Shown here piece by piece: positions 6,876-14,513 of a stretch of DNA of 33,188 nucleotides. The stretch spans positions 1 through 33,188 of the forward strand of contig JAFVTX010000012.1 of assembly GCA_017503015.1 (NCBI GenBank), written 5' to 3'. The first letter of the stretch is position 1. The number at the start of each line of letters is the position of its first letter. The stretch is from Fibrobacter sp. (lineage in GTDB: Bacteria > Fibrobacterota > Fibrobacteria > Fibrobacterales > Fibrobacteraceae). Below the pieces are notes generated by a model, which saw only the letters and a list, made by a program, of their open reading frames with translations, was not told the origin of the DNA and did not search any database. Both the position numbers and the translations under genes were made by a program.

Positions 6876-7907
6876 TTATTTCTTATTGAGAGCCTTTTCC
6901 AGGTCGTCTTGCAGCAAGTGACTGTAGGTGTCCAAGGTCTGACGCACATCTTCATGACGCATCAACTGCTGAACGATTTTCGGGCCAACGCCGGAACGGA
7001 TAAGGTTGGAGGCGAAAGAGTGTCTCCACTTGTGGTTCGTCGCGTCGTCGCTCTTATATCCCGCTGCTTCCACTGCAATTCGCAGCGTTTCGTTGCACCT
7101 GTCCGCATGGTCGAAACGAGCTGTCGCGAACATGCCATCTTTCAGCTTGCCGTAGCGCTTGATTTCCGCCTTGAGGCGGTCGCTAATCGGAAGGAACGCC
7201 TCCTTGTCGCCCTTGCCGACGACGCGCATCTTTCCGTCCTCCTGGATGCATGACGGTCCAAATCGGCAAGCCTCCGCATGACGCAGGCCAGCGAAGGCCA
7301 TGACTGACCAGAACAGTCTAAATTCCGGGTCGGGCGCGTTGTCGAGAATCCTTTCAATCTGTTCGGGAGTCCAGAACGCCTTGGCGCGTTTCGGAACCTT
7401 GGGGAACGCCACGTCGCGGAACGGGTTGTAGTCGCCCAGGTCGTAAATCTTAGCCGCCCACTGGCAGAACTGGCTTGTGCAGCGAACCATTTCGTGCTGG
7501 GACTTGGGAGCGTACCTTTCGGACAGCCACACCGCCCAGTTCGTCGCCTGCTCCGCGTCGAAGCGCATGAGCGTCTTGATGCCGTTTGCGTCAAGCCATT
7601 CCCTGAATGTCTTGAGTCGGTACTTGTAAGCGAGGTGGGTCTTGGAGTCGTCGCCCTTGGACGCCGCGACGGAATCCAGGAACTTCGGGAGCGCCTCGTC
7701 GAAGCCCCTGTCCTTCGGCATGAGCTTGCGGCGGATTTCCTCGGGCATGAACCTGGCCGCGTTCATCATGTTCAGCCATTCCTGTGCGTCGCTCTTGCGC
7801 TTGGTTTTAAGACTGATGTAGGAGAACTCGCCATCCTCCGCGATTCTCCCGTACCATGTAAGGTTGCCGCGGTACTTGTACCGCTGCGATATGCTGTAGC
7901 TTTTCAT
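6876..7907 (-). CDS. int: Tyrosine recombinase (phage/ICE-type integrase)
   Basis: The 343-residue product has the full tyrosine recombinase catalytic set: Arg209 (FAGLRHAEA), Lys235 (GKGDKEAFLPI), His292 and Arg295 (HKWRHSFAS), His318 (MRHEDVRQTL) and nucleophile Tyr328 (DTYSHLL). The N-terminal ~60 residues are a small arm-binding-like domain (TWYGRIAEDGEFSYISLKTK), followed by a core-binding SAM-like domain at ~68-165. It catalyses integration and excision of the element. It is transcribed leftward from next to the attachment-site region; three 11-bp-phased repeats just upstream are candidate arm sites. It has its own terminator. Confidence 0.93.
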   Translation of the reverse strand: MKSYSISQRYKYRGNLTWYGRIAEDGEFSYISLKTKRKSDAQEWLNMMNAARFMPEEIRRKLMPKDRGFDEALPKFLDSVAASKGDDSKTHLAYKYRLKTFREWLDANGIKTLMRFDAEQATNWAVWLSERYAPKSQHEMVRCTSQFCQWAAKIYDLGDYNPFRDVAFPKVPKRAKAFWTPEQIERILDNAPDPEFRLFWSVMAFAGLRHAEACRFGPSCIQEDGKMRVVGKGDKEAFLPISDRLKAEIKRYGKLKDGMFATARFDHADRCNETLRIAVEAAGYKSDDATNHKWRHSFASNLIRSGVGPKIVQQLMRHEDVRQTLDTYSHLLQDDLEKALNKK

Positions 7908-7942
7908 ACAAACAAATCTACTAAAATTTGCCTAAAAGTCGG

Positions 7943-7971
7943 CTCACAAAAAGCTCACAAATGTCTCACAT
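7943..7971. repeat. Three 11-bp-phased direct repeats upstream of int
   Basis: CTCACAAA occurs at 7943-7950 and 7954-7961 and as CTCACAT at 7965-7971, exactly 11 bp apart, 36-64 bp before the integrase start codon. Short phased direct repeats beside an integrase gene are typical of integrase arm-type sites; an operator for int is the alternative. Confidence 0.55.
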
Positions 7972-8081
7972 CATACCCGATTTTTGGCGGTTTCTCCCGT
8001 CTTTCGGGAAAAACCATTACAAGCGACGGAGAACCGCGACAGACAGTCCAAATCGCGCCGGAAGCCTTGATTTTACTGATG

Positions 8082-8111
8082 AAAAAGGCCCGGAGGCTTT
8101 TGCCTTCGGGC
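8082..8111 (-). terminator. Rho-independent terminator downstream of the tRNA-like fragment
   Basis: On the minus strand GCCCGAAGGC-AAAA-GCCTCCGGGC is followed by CTTTTTC. It would end a transcript coming from glgA or from the tRNA-like sequence at 8151-8189 and lies 175 bp upstream of int. Confidence 0.75.
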
Positions 8112-8150
8112 TTCCAATGGAGTACTTTCTGAAAATTTTTCGGGGCTGGG

Positions 8151-8189
8151 TTGATAGTCCGACGCTCTAACCAATTGAGCTAAAGTCCC
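8151..8189 (-). tRNA. 5'-half tRNA sequence at probable element attachment junction (partial)
   Basis: The minus strand reads as a tRNA 5' half: acceptor strand GGGACTT, TA, D-arm GCTC-AATTGGTTA-GAGC, G26, anticodon-stem TCGGA and loop CTATCAA. After the loop the pairing strand should be TCCGA but the sequence is CCCAG, and no T-arm or acceptor 3' strand follows within 70 bases before the terminator. It is therefore a fragment, not a working tRNA gene, and its identity cannot be set. Its position beside an integrase suggests an att junction. It overlaps the last codons and stop of glgA. Confidence 0.5.
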
Positions 8190-9604
8190 AGTTCGCCCAA
8201 AATTAGTAAATATTTTCCGATAGTCCGGTCCCACTCGTAGTGGAACCCGCTGTAGGCGTTTATCACCGCCTTGTCCCAGTCGGCACTTTCTTCGTAATAA
8301 ACGTGCAGGGCATCTTTCAGCCTGCGCAACATCTGGTGGGGAGCGTTGGCGTCATCCACCAAGAAGGCGTTGGCGCATCCCGAAGTTTCCGGGGCGTAGT
8401 CGTCCAGCATGGTGGCCACCCCGACGTTACGTCCGGTCAGGGGAAGCGTTCCTGTGGCGAGGGCCTTCAAGATGATGGAGGTGGATGGCTCCTTCAGGTT
8501 TGCCGCGAACAAGATGTCGGAACCGGCCAGCACGTCGCGCAGGGCGCTGGCACTCTTGGTCTCGATGGGCCGAACCGCCATGATTCCCGGATACTGTTTG
8601 GAAACATCCTGGTAGTAGTTCCATTCTGGATCGTCTGGAGCGATGCCCACCACGATAAAGATGTCCTGCTTGGCAATATCCGAAAGGATAGTGGCCAGGG
8701 TTTCCGAAGTGTTGCCTGCTTCGGGATCCAGGTGGGCGTAGAGGATTGGTTTGTTCCCGACCTCGCACCCCAGTATTCCCTCCAGTTTGGCACGGGCTTT
8801 CTTCTTTGCCTGCTTGATGGGCAACTTGTCCTTGCTGTTGAAGTCCCAGACTTGGTAGCTGACACCGAACTGCACGCCAATCAGTTTGTCCTGGTTGTGA
8901 ATCAAGAATCCGCTGAGACCGCCGGGCAAGTTGGTGTTGATCATGGCGTCGCGATAGCCCGGAGAGGGGAATAGCACCTTGTGGGCATAGCAGATGCCGG
9001 CCTTCAAAAGGCTTACCTTACCCCAGAATTCGTAGCCGTCCATATTGAAATCTTGCCTGGGTAGCCCAATATTTTCGATTTCGCTAGAGGAAACGTGGAA
9101 GTCGTAGGTAATGTTGTGGACCGTAAAGAAGAAGGGAACCTGGCCAAAGGCTTCTTGGTAAACGGTATGGATAAGGGCTCCGGCCAGGGCACCGCCCCAT
9201 TCGTGGCCGAGAATCGCCTGGCACTTGAAACCAGTTTCCTGGGCGTAGTCCAGGGCGGCAGAAGCCAGGAAGGCGAACCGCAGGTGGTTGTCGCCGTAGG
9301 GAAGGTCGCCGGGAGGGCCGTAAATATCGGGCCTGCCGAAGTATTCTTCGTTGTAGATGTAGGTGTGGAAGGGGTCCCCCGGAGATTTCCAGATTTCGTA
9401 GGGCTTGCCGTGGAGCTTTTCAGTGCCGCTGAAAACGCAACTGTAACCTTCCAGATCCTGCAACAGGGGCTTGTAGAAAGGGGAGCAAGTCAGGGCGTTG
9501 GCTCCGGCCCTTGCAAAGGCGTAGGTCATCCGGTTTACAGCGGTGGCCAGGGGACTCAGCGTCCGCCAATTTCCGGCTTCTGGACTGACCACCAGGATTT
9601 CCAT
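8180..9604 (-). CDS. glgA: Glycogen/starch synthase-like GT5 glycosyltransferase, divergent active-site motifs
   Basis: The 474-residue product aligns along its length with GT5 glycogen synthases: DNHLRFAFLASAALDYA, ILGHEWGGALAGAL, FFFTVHNITYDF, the EFWGKVSLLKAGICYAHKVL segment, KLIGVQFGVSYQVW, and EPSTSIILKALATGTLPL near the C-terminus. Known members move glucose from ADP-glucose to a growing alpha-1,4-glucan. However, the N-terminal KxGGL nucleotide-sugar motif is replaced by SPEAGNWRTLSPLA, and the late TGGL motif by NVGVA. The enzyme may thus have altered donor use or lower activity; the gene symbol marks family, not proven function. The stop codon lies inside the tRNA-like fragment, so the last residues may have been changed by element insertion. 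Confidence 0.8.
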   Translation of the reverse strand: MEILVVSPEAGNWRTLSPLATAVNRMTYAFARAGANALTCSPFYKPLLQDLEGYSCVFSGTEKLHGKPYEIWKSPGDPFHTYIYNEEYFGRPDIYGPPGDLPYGDNHLRFAFLASAALDYAQETGFKCQAILGHEWGGALAGALIHTVYQEAFGQVPFFFTVHNITYDFHVSSSEIENIGLPRQDFNMDGYEFWGKVSLLKAGICYAHKVLFPSPGYRDAMINTNLPGGLSGFLIHNQDKLIGVQFGVSYQVWDFNSKDKLPIKQAKKKARAKLEGILGCEVGNKPILYAHLDPEAGNTSETLATILSDIAKQDIFIVVGIAPDDPEWNYYQDVSKQYPGIMAVRPIETKSASALRDVLAGSDILFAANLKEPSTSIILKALATGTLPLTGRNVGVATMLDDYAPETSGCANAFLVDDANAPHQMLRRLKDALHVYYEESADWDKAVINAYSGFHYEWDRTIGKYLLILGELGL

Positions 9605-9752
9605 TGATTTTGCCCCTTTTTTAATAAAATTTTACTATTTGTAATAGTAATAGGCCAAATTTATTTAATTAAATTATAATTTGAAAGTCCTAAATCCAAA
9701 TTTTTCGGATAAAAGGTTTCTTTTTGAACTTAATCTTCGAGGATTTAATAAA
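9605..9752. promoter_or_regulatory. Divergent promoter region with perfect palindrome
   Basis: The AT-rich gap between the leftward glycogen-synthase-like gene and the rightward lipoprotein gene contains a perfect inverted repeat TTACTATT-TGT-AATAGTAA at 9632-9650. Its size and symmetry fit a dimeric regulator site. A GAGGA ribosome site precedes the lipoprotein start. Confidence 0.4.
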
Positions 9753-10811
9753 ATGAAGAAATTGTTAATCGCTGCATTGGCTGCCTCCGTGGCATTTACC
9801 ATGGTTGGTTGCAAGGGCACCAACGAAAAGCGCGGTGACGAACACCTCAAGGAAGGCCGTTTCCGCAATGCCATCAACTCCTACCTGGAAGCCAAGAAAA
9901 AGGGCAGCATGTCCAGCGAGTTCTACGATAACTTCACCCTGGCCTTGGTCCGTGCTGCCGAAATCGAAGCCAAGAAGGACCTGAACAGCGACCTCATCAA
10001 CGGCTACTTCGAAAAGGCCTCCGTGAACATGCCCGAAGTCAAGGAAGACGTGGTGGTAGAAGAATATGTGACTACCCTCGCCAATGTGGGTAAGCAGCAG
10101 GCCGCTCAGGAAGGCGTGGATTACAATACCGTCATCAACGCTTTCGCCAAGATTGATACCGCCCTCGCTACCGCCAAGGCCCGTAACGTGGCCGAAGGTG
10201 CCGTGAAGGCTATCCGCACCGAAGCGGAAAACGCCTATGTGGCCAAGAACCTCCCCATGGCAAAGGATGAATCGGACCCGGTGGTTCGTGAATACCAGAT
10301 CATGAAGATTGCCGAAATGGCTCCCGAAAACTCCGAAGTGAAGGCCGTGCTGAACAAGAGCCGTATCGGCACCCGTGGTTACTTCCTCATCTTCGGTGAA
10401 CAGATCGGTGAACCGGTGAACCGCCGTATCGACAAGTGGGGCTATGTCATGGCGTTCCCCACCATCAAGATTGCTCCGGGTTCTCTCTCTGGCGAACTCC
10501 AGTTCTGGGCCTCTACCGGCAACAACACCGAACTTGACCCCTCCAAGATCAAGCTGGTCTCTACCGACGGCAAGGAAGTGATTGCCAAGGCTACCGGTGG
10601 CTGGTGCGAAGCCGAAGTCCTGGTTGGCAAGAAGGGTGACGAAAAGATTGAAAAGAAGCAGCAGAAGATCAAGGCTGGCGAAAAGGGCAAGCTCATGAAC
10701 GAGTTCCAGTGCTCCTTGAACGTGAGCTTCAGCTTCGGCAAGGACTTCGTGCCTGACTACGTGGAATACAAGGACGAATTCGGCATCGGCCGCAAGTTCC
10801 TCGGTCAGTAG
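9753..10811 (+). CDS. Lipoprotein with N-terminal TPR-like repeat, unknown function
   Basis: Start at 9753 gives a clear lipoprotein signal (MKKLLIAALAASVAFTMVGC with the Cys at residue 20) and follows a GAGGA site; an upstream extension to 9681 has no such logic. Residues ~27-50 (GDEHLKEGRFRNAINSYLEA) look like a TPR helix pair; the middle is helical; residues ~200-350 look like a beta-rich domain. The strong preference for a few codons (GAA, AAG, CTC, CGT/CGC) suggests high expression. It is followed by its own terminator. The role is unknown; export to the envelope is well supported. Confidence 0.75.
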   Translation: MKKLLIAALAASVAFTMVGCKGTNEKRGDEHLKEGRFRNAINSYLEAKKKGSMSSEFYDNFTLALVRAAEIEAKKDLNSDLINGYFEKASVNMPEVKEDVVVEEYVTTLANVGKQQAAQEGVDYNTVINAFAKIDTALATAKARNVAEGAVKAIRTEAENAYVAKNLPMAKDESDPVVREYQIMKIAEMAPENSEVKAVLNKSRIGTRGYFLIFGEQIGEPVNRRIDKWGYVMAFPTIKIAPGSLSGELQFWASTGNNTELDPSKIKLVSTDGKEVIAKATGGWCEAEVLVGKKGDEKIEKKQQKIKAGEKGKLMNEFQCSLNVSFSFGKDFVPDYVEYKDEFGIGRKFLGQ

Positions 10812-10816
10812 GATTT

Positions 10817-10877
10817 TAGAGACTAGGATATAGGGGCTAGAGACTAGTGTAGAATCTAGAGACTATGAACTAGATAA
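10817..10877. repeat. Heptanucleotide tandem repeat array (TAGAGAC-type)
   Basis: Units of seven bases beginning TAG recur: TAGAGAC, TAGGATA, TAGGGGC, TAGAGAC, then in a shifted register TAGAATC, TAGAGAC, TATGAAC, TAGATAA. The array starts six bases after the lipoprotein stop codon and lies before its terminator. Confidence 0.6.
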
Positions 10878-10888
10878 TTGAGTCAGTA

Positions 10889-10916
10889 GAGGCGGGAGTG
10901 ATCCCGCCTCTCTGTG
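10889..10916 (+). terminator. Rho-independent terminator of the lipoprotein gene
   Basis: GAGGCGGGA-GTGA-TCCCGCCTC forms a 9-bp stem and is followed by a weakly T-rich tail (TCTGTGTTTG). Confidence 0.65.
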
Positions 10917-10938
10917 TTTGTTGATGTGCTTTCGTGGC

Positions 10939-10967
10939 AAAAAAAAAGAGCCGGGCTGCGCCCGGCT
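10939..10967 (-). terminator. Rho-independent terminator of the outer-membrane protein gene
   Basis: On the minus strand AGCCGGGC-GCA-GCCCGGCT is followed by CTTTTTTTTT. Confidence 0.8.
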
Positions 10968-10985
10968 GCATCCTAAAACTCTAGA

Positions 10986-11013
10986 TCCTAAATCCTATTC
11001 CCTGATCCCTAAA
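10986..11013. repeat. Heptanucleotide repeat array (TCCTAAA-type) at the 3' end of an outer-membrane protein gene
   Basis: Seven-base units TCCTAAA, TCCTATT, CCCTGAT, CCCTAAA follow one another and run into the stop codon of the minus-strand gene at 11009. A further TCCTAAA lies at 10971-10977. Confidence 0.55.
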
Positions 11014-12130
11014 ATTCCACCTTGCCGCTGATGCCCAGGGCGAAGTCGGTGTCGAAGTTGTCACTGAAATTGTAGCCGAACCAGAACACGATTTCGCTAC
11101 CCATGGTGGGGTACAGGTAGTTGTTCATGCCCAGGAAGGTGTAGTCGTCACCGTGGACTTCTCTATCCGGGTCGTGGTATTCGTAAGACACGCCCATGGT
11201 AAATTTCTTGTGGAGATTGAAACTGGGCTCCACGGCAAACATGTACTGGTCGTCGGTAAACAGCTGGGGCTCGGCCTTGTAATCCTTGTCCGTGATGGTA
11301 TAGAAGTAGGTGAATCCCAGATTGAAGAAGTAGAAGTTGAAGCTGGGTTCCAAAAGGAAGGAGTGTACTCCCTTGCCCTTGTAGGGGTGGAGTCCCCATA
11401 CGGCGTAGATACCATAGTTCAGGTTTTCATAGCTCTTGGAGTAATCCACTTCGGTACCTAGCACATAGGTATGGGTACGGTTGATATGCTGTCCGAACAT
11501 CCAGTCCAGGCTGGGGGTGAGCACCAGGTGCTCGTTGGCTCGGTTCAGCAGGGGGAACGCGTAGGTGGCGAACAGAGCCATGGTATGGTCCGTGTCTTCG
11601 GACGCTCCGAAATAGACCTTGCCCTTGCCGTACTTGTCGTTGCCGAATTCGGCGCCTACACCCCTCATTCCTTCTTCGCGGGTGATGACCGCATAGCGGG
11701 CAGGGTCGCGCCAGTAGTAGTAGTTGAATGCGCCTGCACTGTAGGTCAGGTCACCGAACACCAGGGCTACGGCATGGGTTACATCCCAGCGGAGCTCCAC
11801 TCCATCGAAGTTGAATTCCGTAAAGCGTCCACCGTCACCCATGGCGGTAGTCCTTGCCATGTAGTGCCTGCGGGTCTCAGAGGCGTCCTTGTTGCCCGTG
11901 CTGTCGGTAACATAGGTGCTGTGGGTGTTGGTCTTTACCGTGACGGAGACTTTTTCGTCGATGTGGGCGGTGGCCGCAAGGTCTATATCCTGGTTCGCCG
12001 CGTTGGTGGGGTCAAAATCGCTGTCAAAATAGGTGGCATAGTCCGCATTGACGGAGCCGTGAAGTTCCACTTCGGCGGCGAGGGCAAAAGATGCTCCCAT
12101 CAGGGCCATGGGTAAAAACAGTTTACGCAT
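11009..12130 (-). CDS. Outer-membrane beta-barrel protein
   Basis: The 373-residue product has a signal peptide MRKLFLPMALMGASFALAA with likely cleavage before EVELHGSV. The mature part alternates polar and aromatic/hydrophobic residues in short strands (for example FNFYFFNLGFTYFYTI) and ends in Phe (GISGKVEF), as outer-membrane barrels do. The ribosome site AAAGGA is five bases before the start. It is probably a porin-like channel; substrate unknown. It is divergent from the LolA-like gene, with which it shares a short promoter region. Confidence 0.75.
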   Translation of the reverse strand: MRKLFLPMALMGASFALAAEVELHGSVNADYATYFDSDFDPTNAANQDIDLAATAHIDEKVSVTVKTNTHSTYVTDSTGNKDASETRRHYMARTTAMGDGGRFTEFNFDGVELRWDVTHAVALVFGDLTYSAGAFNYYYWRDPARYAVITREEGMRGVGAEFGNDKYGKGKVYFGASEDTDHTMALFATYAFPLLNRANEHLVLTPSLDWMFGQHINRTHTYVLGTEVDYSKSYENLNYGIYAVWGLHPYKGKGVHSFLLEPSFNFYFFNLGFTYFYTITDKDYKAEPQLFTDDQYMFAVEPSFNLHKKFTMGVSYEYHDPDREVHGDDYTFLGMNNYLYPTMGSEIVFWFGYNFSDNFDTDFALGISGKVEF

Positions 12131-12231
12131 AAAATCCTTTCAAAAAAGTACAGGCGTAAAATAGAAATATTTTGCCAGGGAAAGTAGTGTTTTTGCCAAA
12201 AGCGACCCCTCCTTTTTGTATTTTTGACCCG

Positions 12232-12864
12232 ATGAGAAACCGATTTCTTTTTTTATTGTCTTTTTTGTGCTTGCTTGCCTCCGCTGCATATGCCCTGACT
12301 GCCGACCAGGTCATGAAAAAATCCCAGGACTGGTTCAAGTCGGGCAAGGCCTGGAGTCTTGATTTCAAGCTGCAGCTGTTCTACGCGGATTCTCCGGATA
12401 TCGTAAGCCAGCAGGGTAAGCTCGTAGTGGCTGAAGGGGACAAGTTCAAGCTGGAACTGGCGGGCATCAAGTTCTACAGCGACGGCGAAAGCATGTGGCA
12501 GCACAACGTGGAGCAGAAGCAGGTTTTAATCAAGTTGGTGGAAGACCTGTCCTCTTCGCTGCACCCTTCGGAGCTGTTGTTCAAGTACCTGAACTGCAAG
12601 GCCTTGAGCGTTTCGGAAGGTGTGTTTGCCAACCAGAAGCTCTGGGTGCTCAAGCTGGACCCTTCTAAGTACAAGGGGCAGTTCACCCAGATGGAGGTCT
12701 GGCTCTCTCAAAAGGACTTTTCTCCGGTGCGGCTCTTTACGGTGGACCCGTCGGGCAATTCTAGCTGGTATAACATCGTGAACCTGAAGGTCATGAAAAA
12801 CGTGTCCGTTGAGGACTTTCGGTACAAGGCCCTCCCTGGGGTAGATGAAATCGACATGCGGTAG
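12232..12864 (+). CDS. lolA: LolA-like outer-membrane lipoprotein carrier
   Basis: Start at 12232 gives a signal peptide (RFLFLLSFLCLLASAAYA). The mature part resembles the LolA fold: ADQVMKKSQDWFKSGKAWSL, then SQQGKLVVAEGDKFKLEL, SDGESMWQHNVEQKQVLIK, and late strands FTQMEVWLSQKDFSPVRLF. LolA carries lipoproteins from the inner membrane to the outer membrane through the periplasm. Length (210) is typical. No ribosome site is evident; a TATTTTTG element lies four bases before the ATG, so the message may be nearly leaderless. It stands at the head of a rightward series with two secreted/outer-membrane proteins and recF. Confidence 0.75.
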   Translation: MRNRFLFLLSFLCLLASAAYALTADQVMKKSQDWFKSGKAWSLDFKLQLFYADSPDIVSQQGKLVVAEGDKFKLELAGIKFYSDGESMWQHNVEQKQVLIKLVEDLSSSLHPSELLFKYLNCKALSVSEGVFANQKLWVLKLDPSKYKGQFTQMEVWLSQKDFSPVRLFTVDPSGNSSWYNIVNLKVMKNVSVEDFRYKALPGVDEIDMR

Positions 12865-12878
12865 GGTGCGCTGTAGCT

Positions 12879-14513
12879 ATGTTCTTTTTGAATAGAAAAA
12901 TGGCCGGAAAATTTGTGGCGGGAGTGGCTCTGCTCCTGTGCGGGACGGGTGTTGCCTTTGCCGAAGGGGAGACCCTCTTTAGCAACTGGGCGGTGGGTGT
13001 TGCTCCTGGGCCGACGGCCGGGCAGCTCTGGGTGTATTCCCGCGGTGAAGTAAACCAGGGAGTCGCCCTCTTGAACCTGAACCTGAATGCCTCCGGCAAG
13101 ATTACGGCAGGCAAGTCCCAGGTGGAACCTGTGGACAATGAGTTTTCCGCCGTGCATTACCAGACCTATGCGGACAAGCTTGCGGAACGCAGGCGCTTCC
13201 CGATGGAAGTGGCTGGCAACTTGGGAGTGGTACTCCCCATGTTCGGACTGGACGAAGAGGACCATTTTACGGAACCCCGAGGGTTTTTCTCCTTGAAAGA
13301 GTCCGGTTCTGTTCCGACTCCGATAGACGTACCCTCTTCGGCGGAGTCCGTCGAAAGCCCTATGGACTACGCCGTCAGCGGCTTTGCCTATAGCGAAAAG
13401 GCCAAGACCTTGTACGCGGCCCGAGGCCGCCTGGGCATTGTGGAATACGAAATTTCCAAGGGCGCGGGAAATCCGCAAATTGCCGAAAAAATTCTGAGCA
13501 AGAAAAGCCACCAGTGGGAAAAGTTGCCTTCGGCAGGATCGGTGGATTTTTCCAAGTACTTGGATGTATTTGATCTGGAATTGAATTCTGAAACGGGGGA
13601 GCTGTGGATTGCCACTTCTGAAGGATTGTGGATGCAATCTGCCTCAGGCTCTATTGCAAGCGCTTCCAAGGCTCTTGAAAAAGAGCGTGTCACCGGCGTG
13701 TGGATTGGCGGCAAGCCCTTGCAGGCCATCGTGGAAACGTCTGCCTTGAACAAGGGTGTATCTACCGGAGGGCTTTGGCGGAAGGTGCTGGGAGCAAAGG
13801 ACGATTTCAAGAAGGTGGCTTTCTTGGATTCTGCCGGCACCGCCCAGAAAAAAGACGTTTACGACAATGCGGACTACACCGTAACGGGTGTCGCCTTTAT
13901 GGGTGACAAGGCCTATGTGGGCGTGTGGGTGGCGGGAGGCTCTGTCAGCGGCTACCTGCTTTTAGATTCCAAGGGAGTACGCGCCCACGGACAGGGCACG
14001 GAGTCGACGGACCCTTGGCTTCATGGATTTGAGACCGGGGTGACGGATCGCGATGCCATCATTACCTCTATTACCGAATTTCCTTTGAACGCAAAGACCA
14101 TGGGCCTCGCCGTTGCTACAGACGGCAACGGGATTTCGGTTTCTGCCGATTCGGGCAAGACCTGGACGCCGGTACTCAACCGTGCGAAGCTAGGCGGTAA
14201 CCTGGGCTCTGTGCGAATGGTCCCCTCCGTTATTACGGCAGGCGGTGAATCCCTGGTGTCTTACAAGGTGGGCAAGGATTCCAAGATAACCATCGAAGTC
14301 TTCAGCTACGACATGCGCAGGGTCCGTAAGATTGTGAGCGGGGCTCCACGCTCCGCAGATGAATCTCGCAGTACCAATGCCAAGAAAGATTTCTGGGACG
14401 GCATGGACGATGCGGGCAGACCTTGCACTATGGGCATCTATTATGTGCGGGTCAAGGACAACCACGGTCACGTGGGTTGGGGTAAGGTCATGAGTCTGGG
14501 GGGCGGCCGATGA
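12879..14513 (+). CDS. Secreted beta-propeller-like protein with FlgD-type C-terminal domain
   Basis: The 544-residue product has a signal peptide (VAGVALLLCGTGVAFA). The body contains repeating strand motifs (GELWIATSEGLWM, TVTGVAFMGDKAYVGVWVAG, GNGISVSADSGKTWTPVLNR) of the kind found in propeller/sialidase-like repeats. The last ~80 residues (TIEVFSYDMRRVRKIVSG, then KDFWDGMDDAGRPCTMGIYY) match the FlgD-like immunoglobulin fold often seen at the end of exported proteins in this phylum. It is followed by an overlapping ATGATGA start for the PorV-like gene, so the two are translationally coupled and probably work together at the cell surface. Ligand or activity unknown. Confidence 0.7.
   Translation: MFFLNRKMAGKFVAGVALLLCGTGVAFAEGETLFSNWAVGVAPGPTAGQLWVYSRGEVNQGVALLNLNLNASGKITAGKSQVEPVDNEFSAVHYQTYADKLAERRRFPMEVAGNLGVVLPMFGLDEEDHFTEPRGFFSLKESGSVPTPIDVPSSAESVESPMDYAVSGFAYSEKAKTLYAARGRLGIVEYEISKGAGNPQIAEKILSKKSHQWEKLPSAGSVDFSKYLDVFDLELNSETGELWIATSEGLWMQSASGSIASASKALEKERVTGVWIGGKPLQAIVETSALNKGVSTGGLWRKVLGAKDDFKKVAFLDSAGTAQKKDVYDNADYTVTGVAFMGDKAYVGVWVAGGSVSGYLLLDSKGVRAHGQGTESTDPWLHGFETGVTDRDAIITSITEFPLNAKTMGLAVATDGNGISVSADSGKTWTPVLNRAKLGGNLGSVRMVPSVITAGGESLVSYKVGKDSKITIEVFSYDMRRVRKIVSGAPRSADESRSTNAKKDFWDGMDDAGRPCTMGIYYVRVKDNHGHVGWGKVMSLGGGR

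Larger units (their letters stand above)
1680..8189. mobile_element. Compact integrative element (satellite-like or stripped prophage)
   Basis: Boundaries are inferred. The block holds a leftward XRE repressor, a rightward early operon with a replication-like protein and Bet/RecT annealase, an excisionase-like HTH protein, an AT-rich cargo pair and a leftward tyrosine integrase at the right end. Beyond the integrase lie phased direct repeats and a 5'-half tRNA sequence, typical of an attachment junction. No terminase, portal, capsid, tail or lysis gene is present, so it cannot make its own particles from this segment. The left attachment site was not recognised, so the element may continue past the spacer at 1117-1679. 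Confidence 0.65.

Noticed and set aside
9095-9607. Forward frames opposite the glycogen-synthase-like gene
   Set aside because: They are Gly/Val-rich shadows; the minus strand has continuous GT5 similarity.
12708-13637. A 309-codon antisense frame across the LolA-like and propeller-like genes
   Set aside because: It covers two genes with clear signal peptides on the forward strand and has no recognisable domain.
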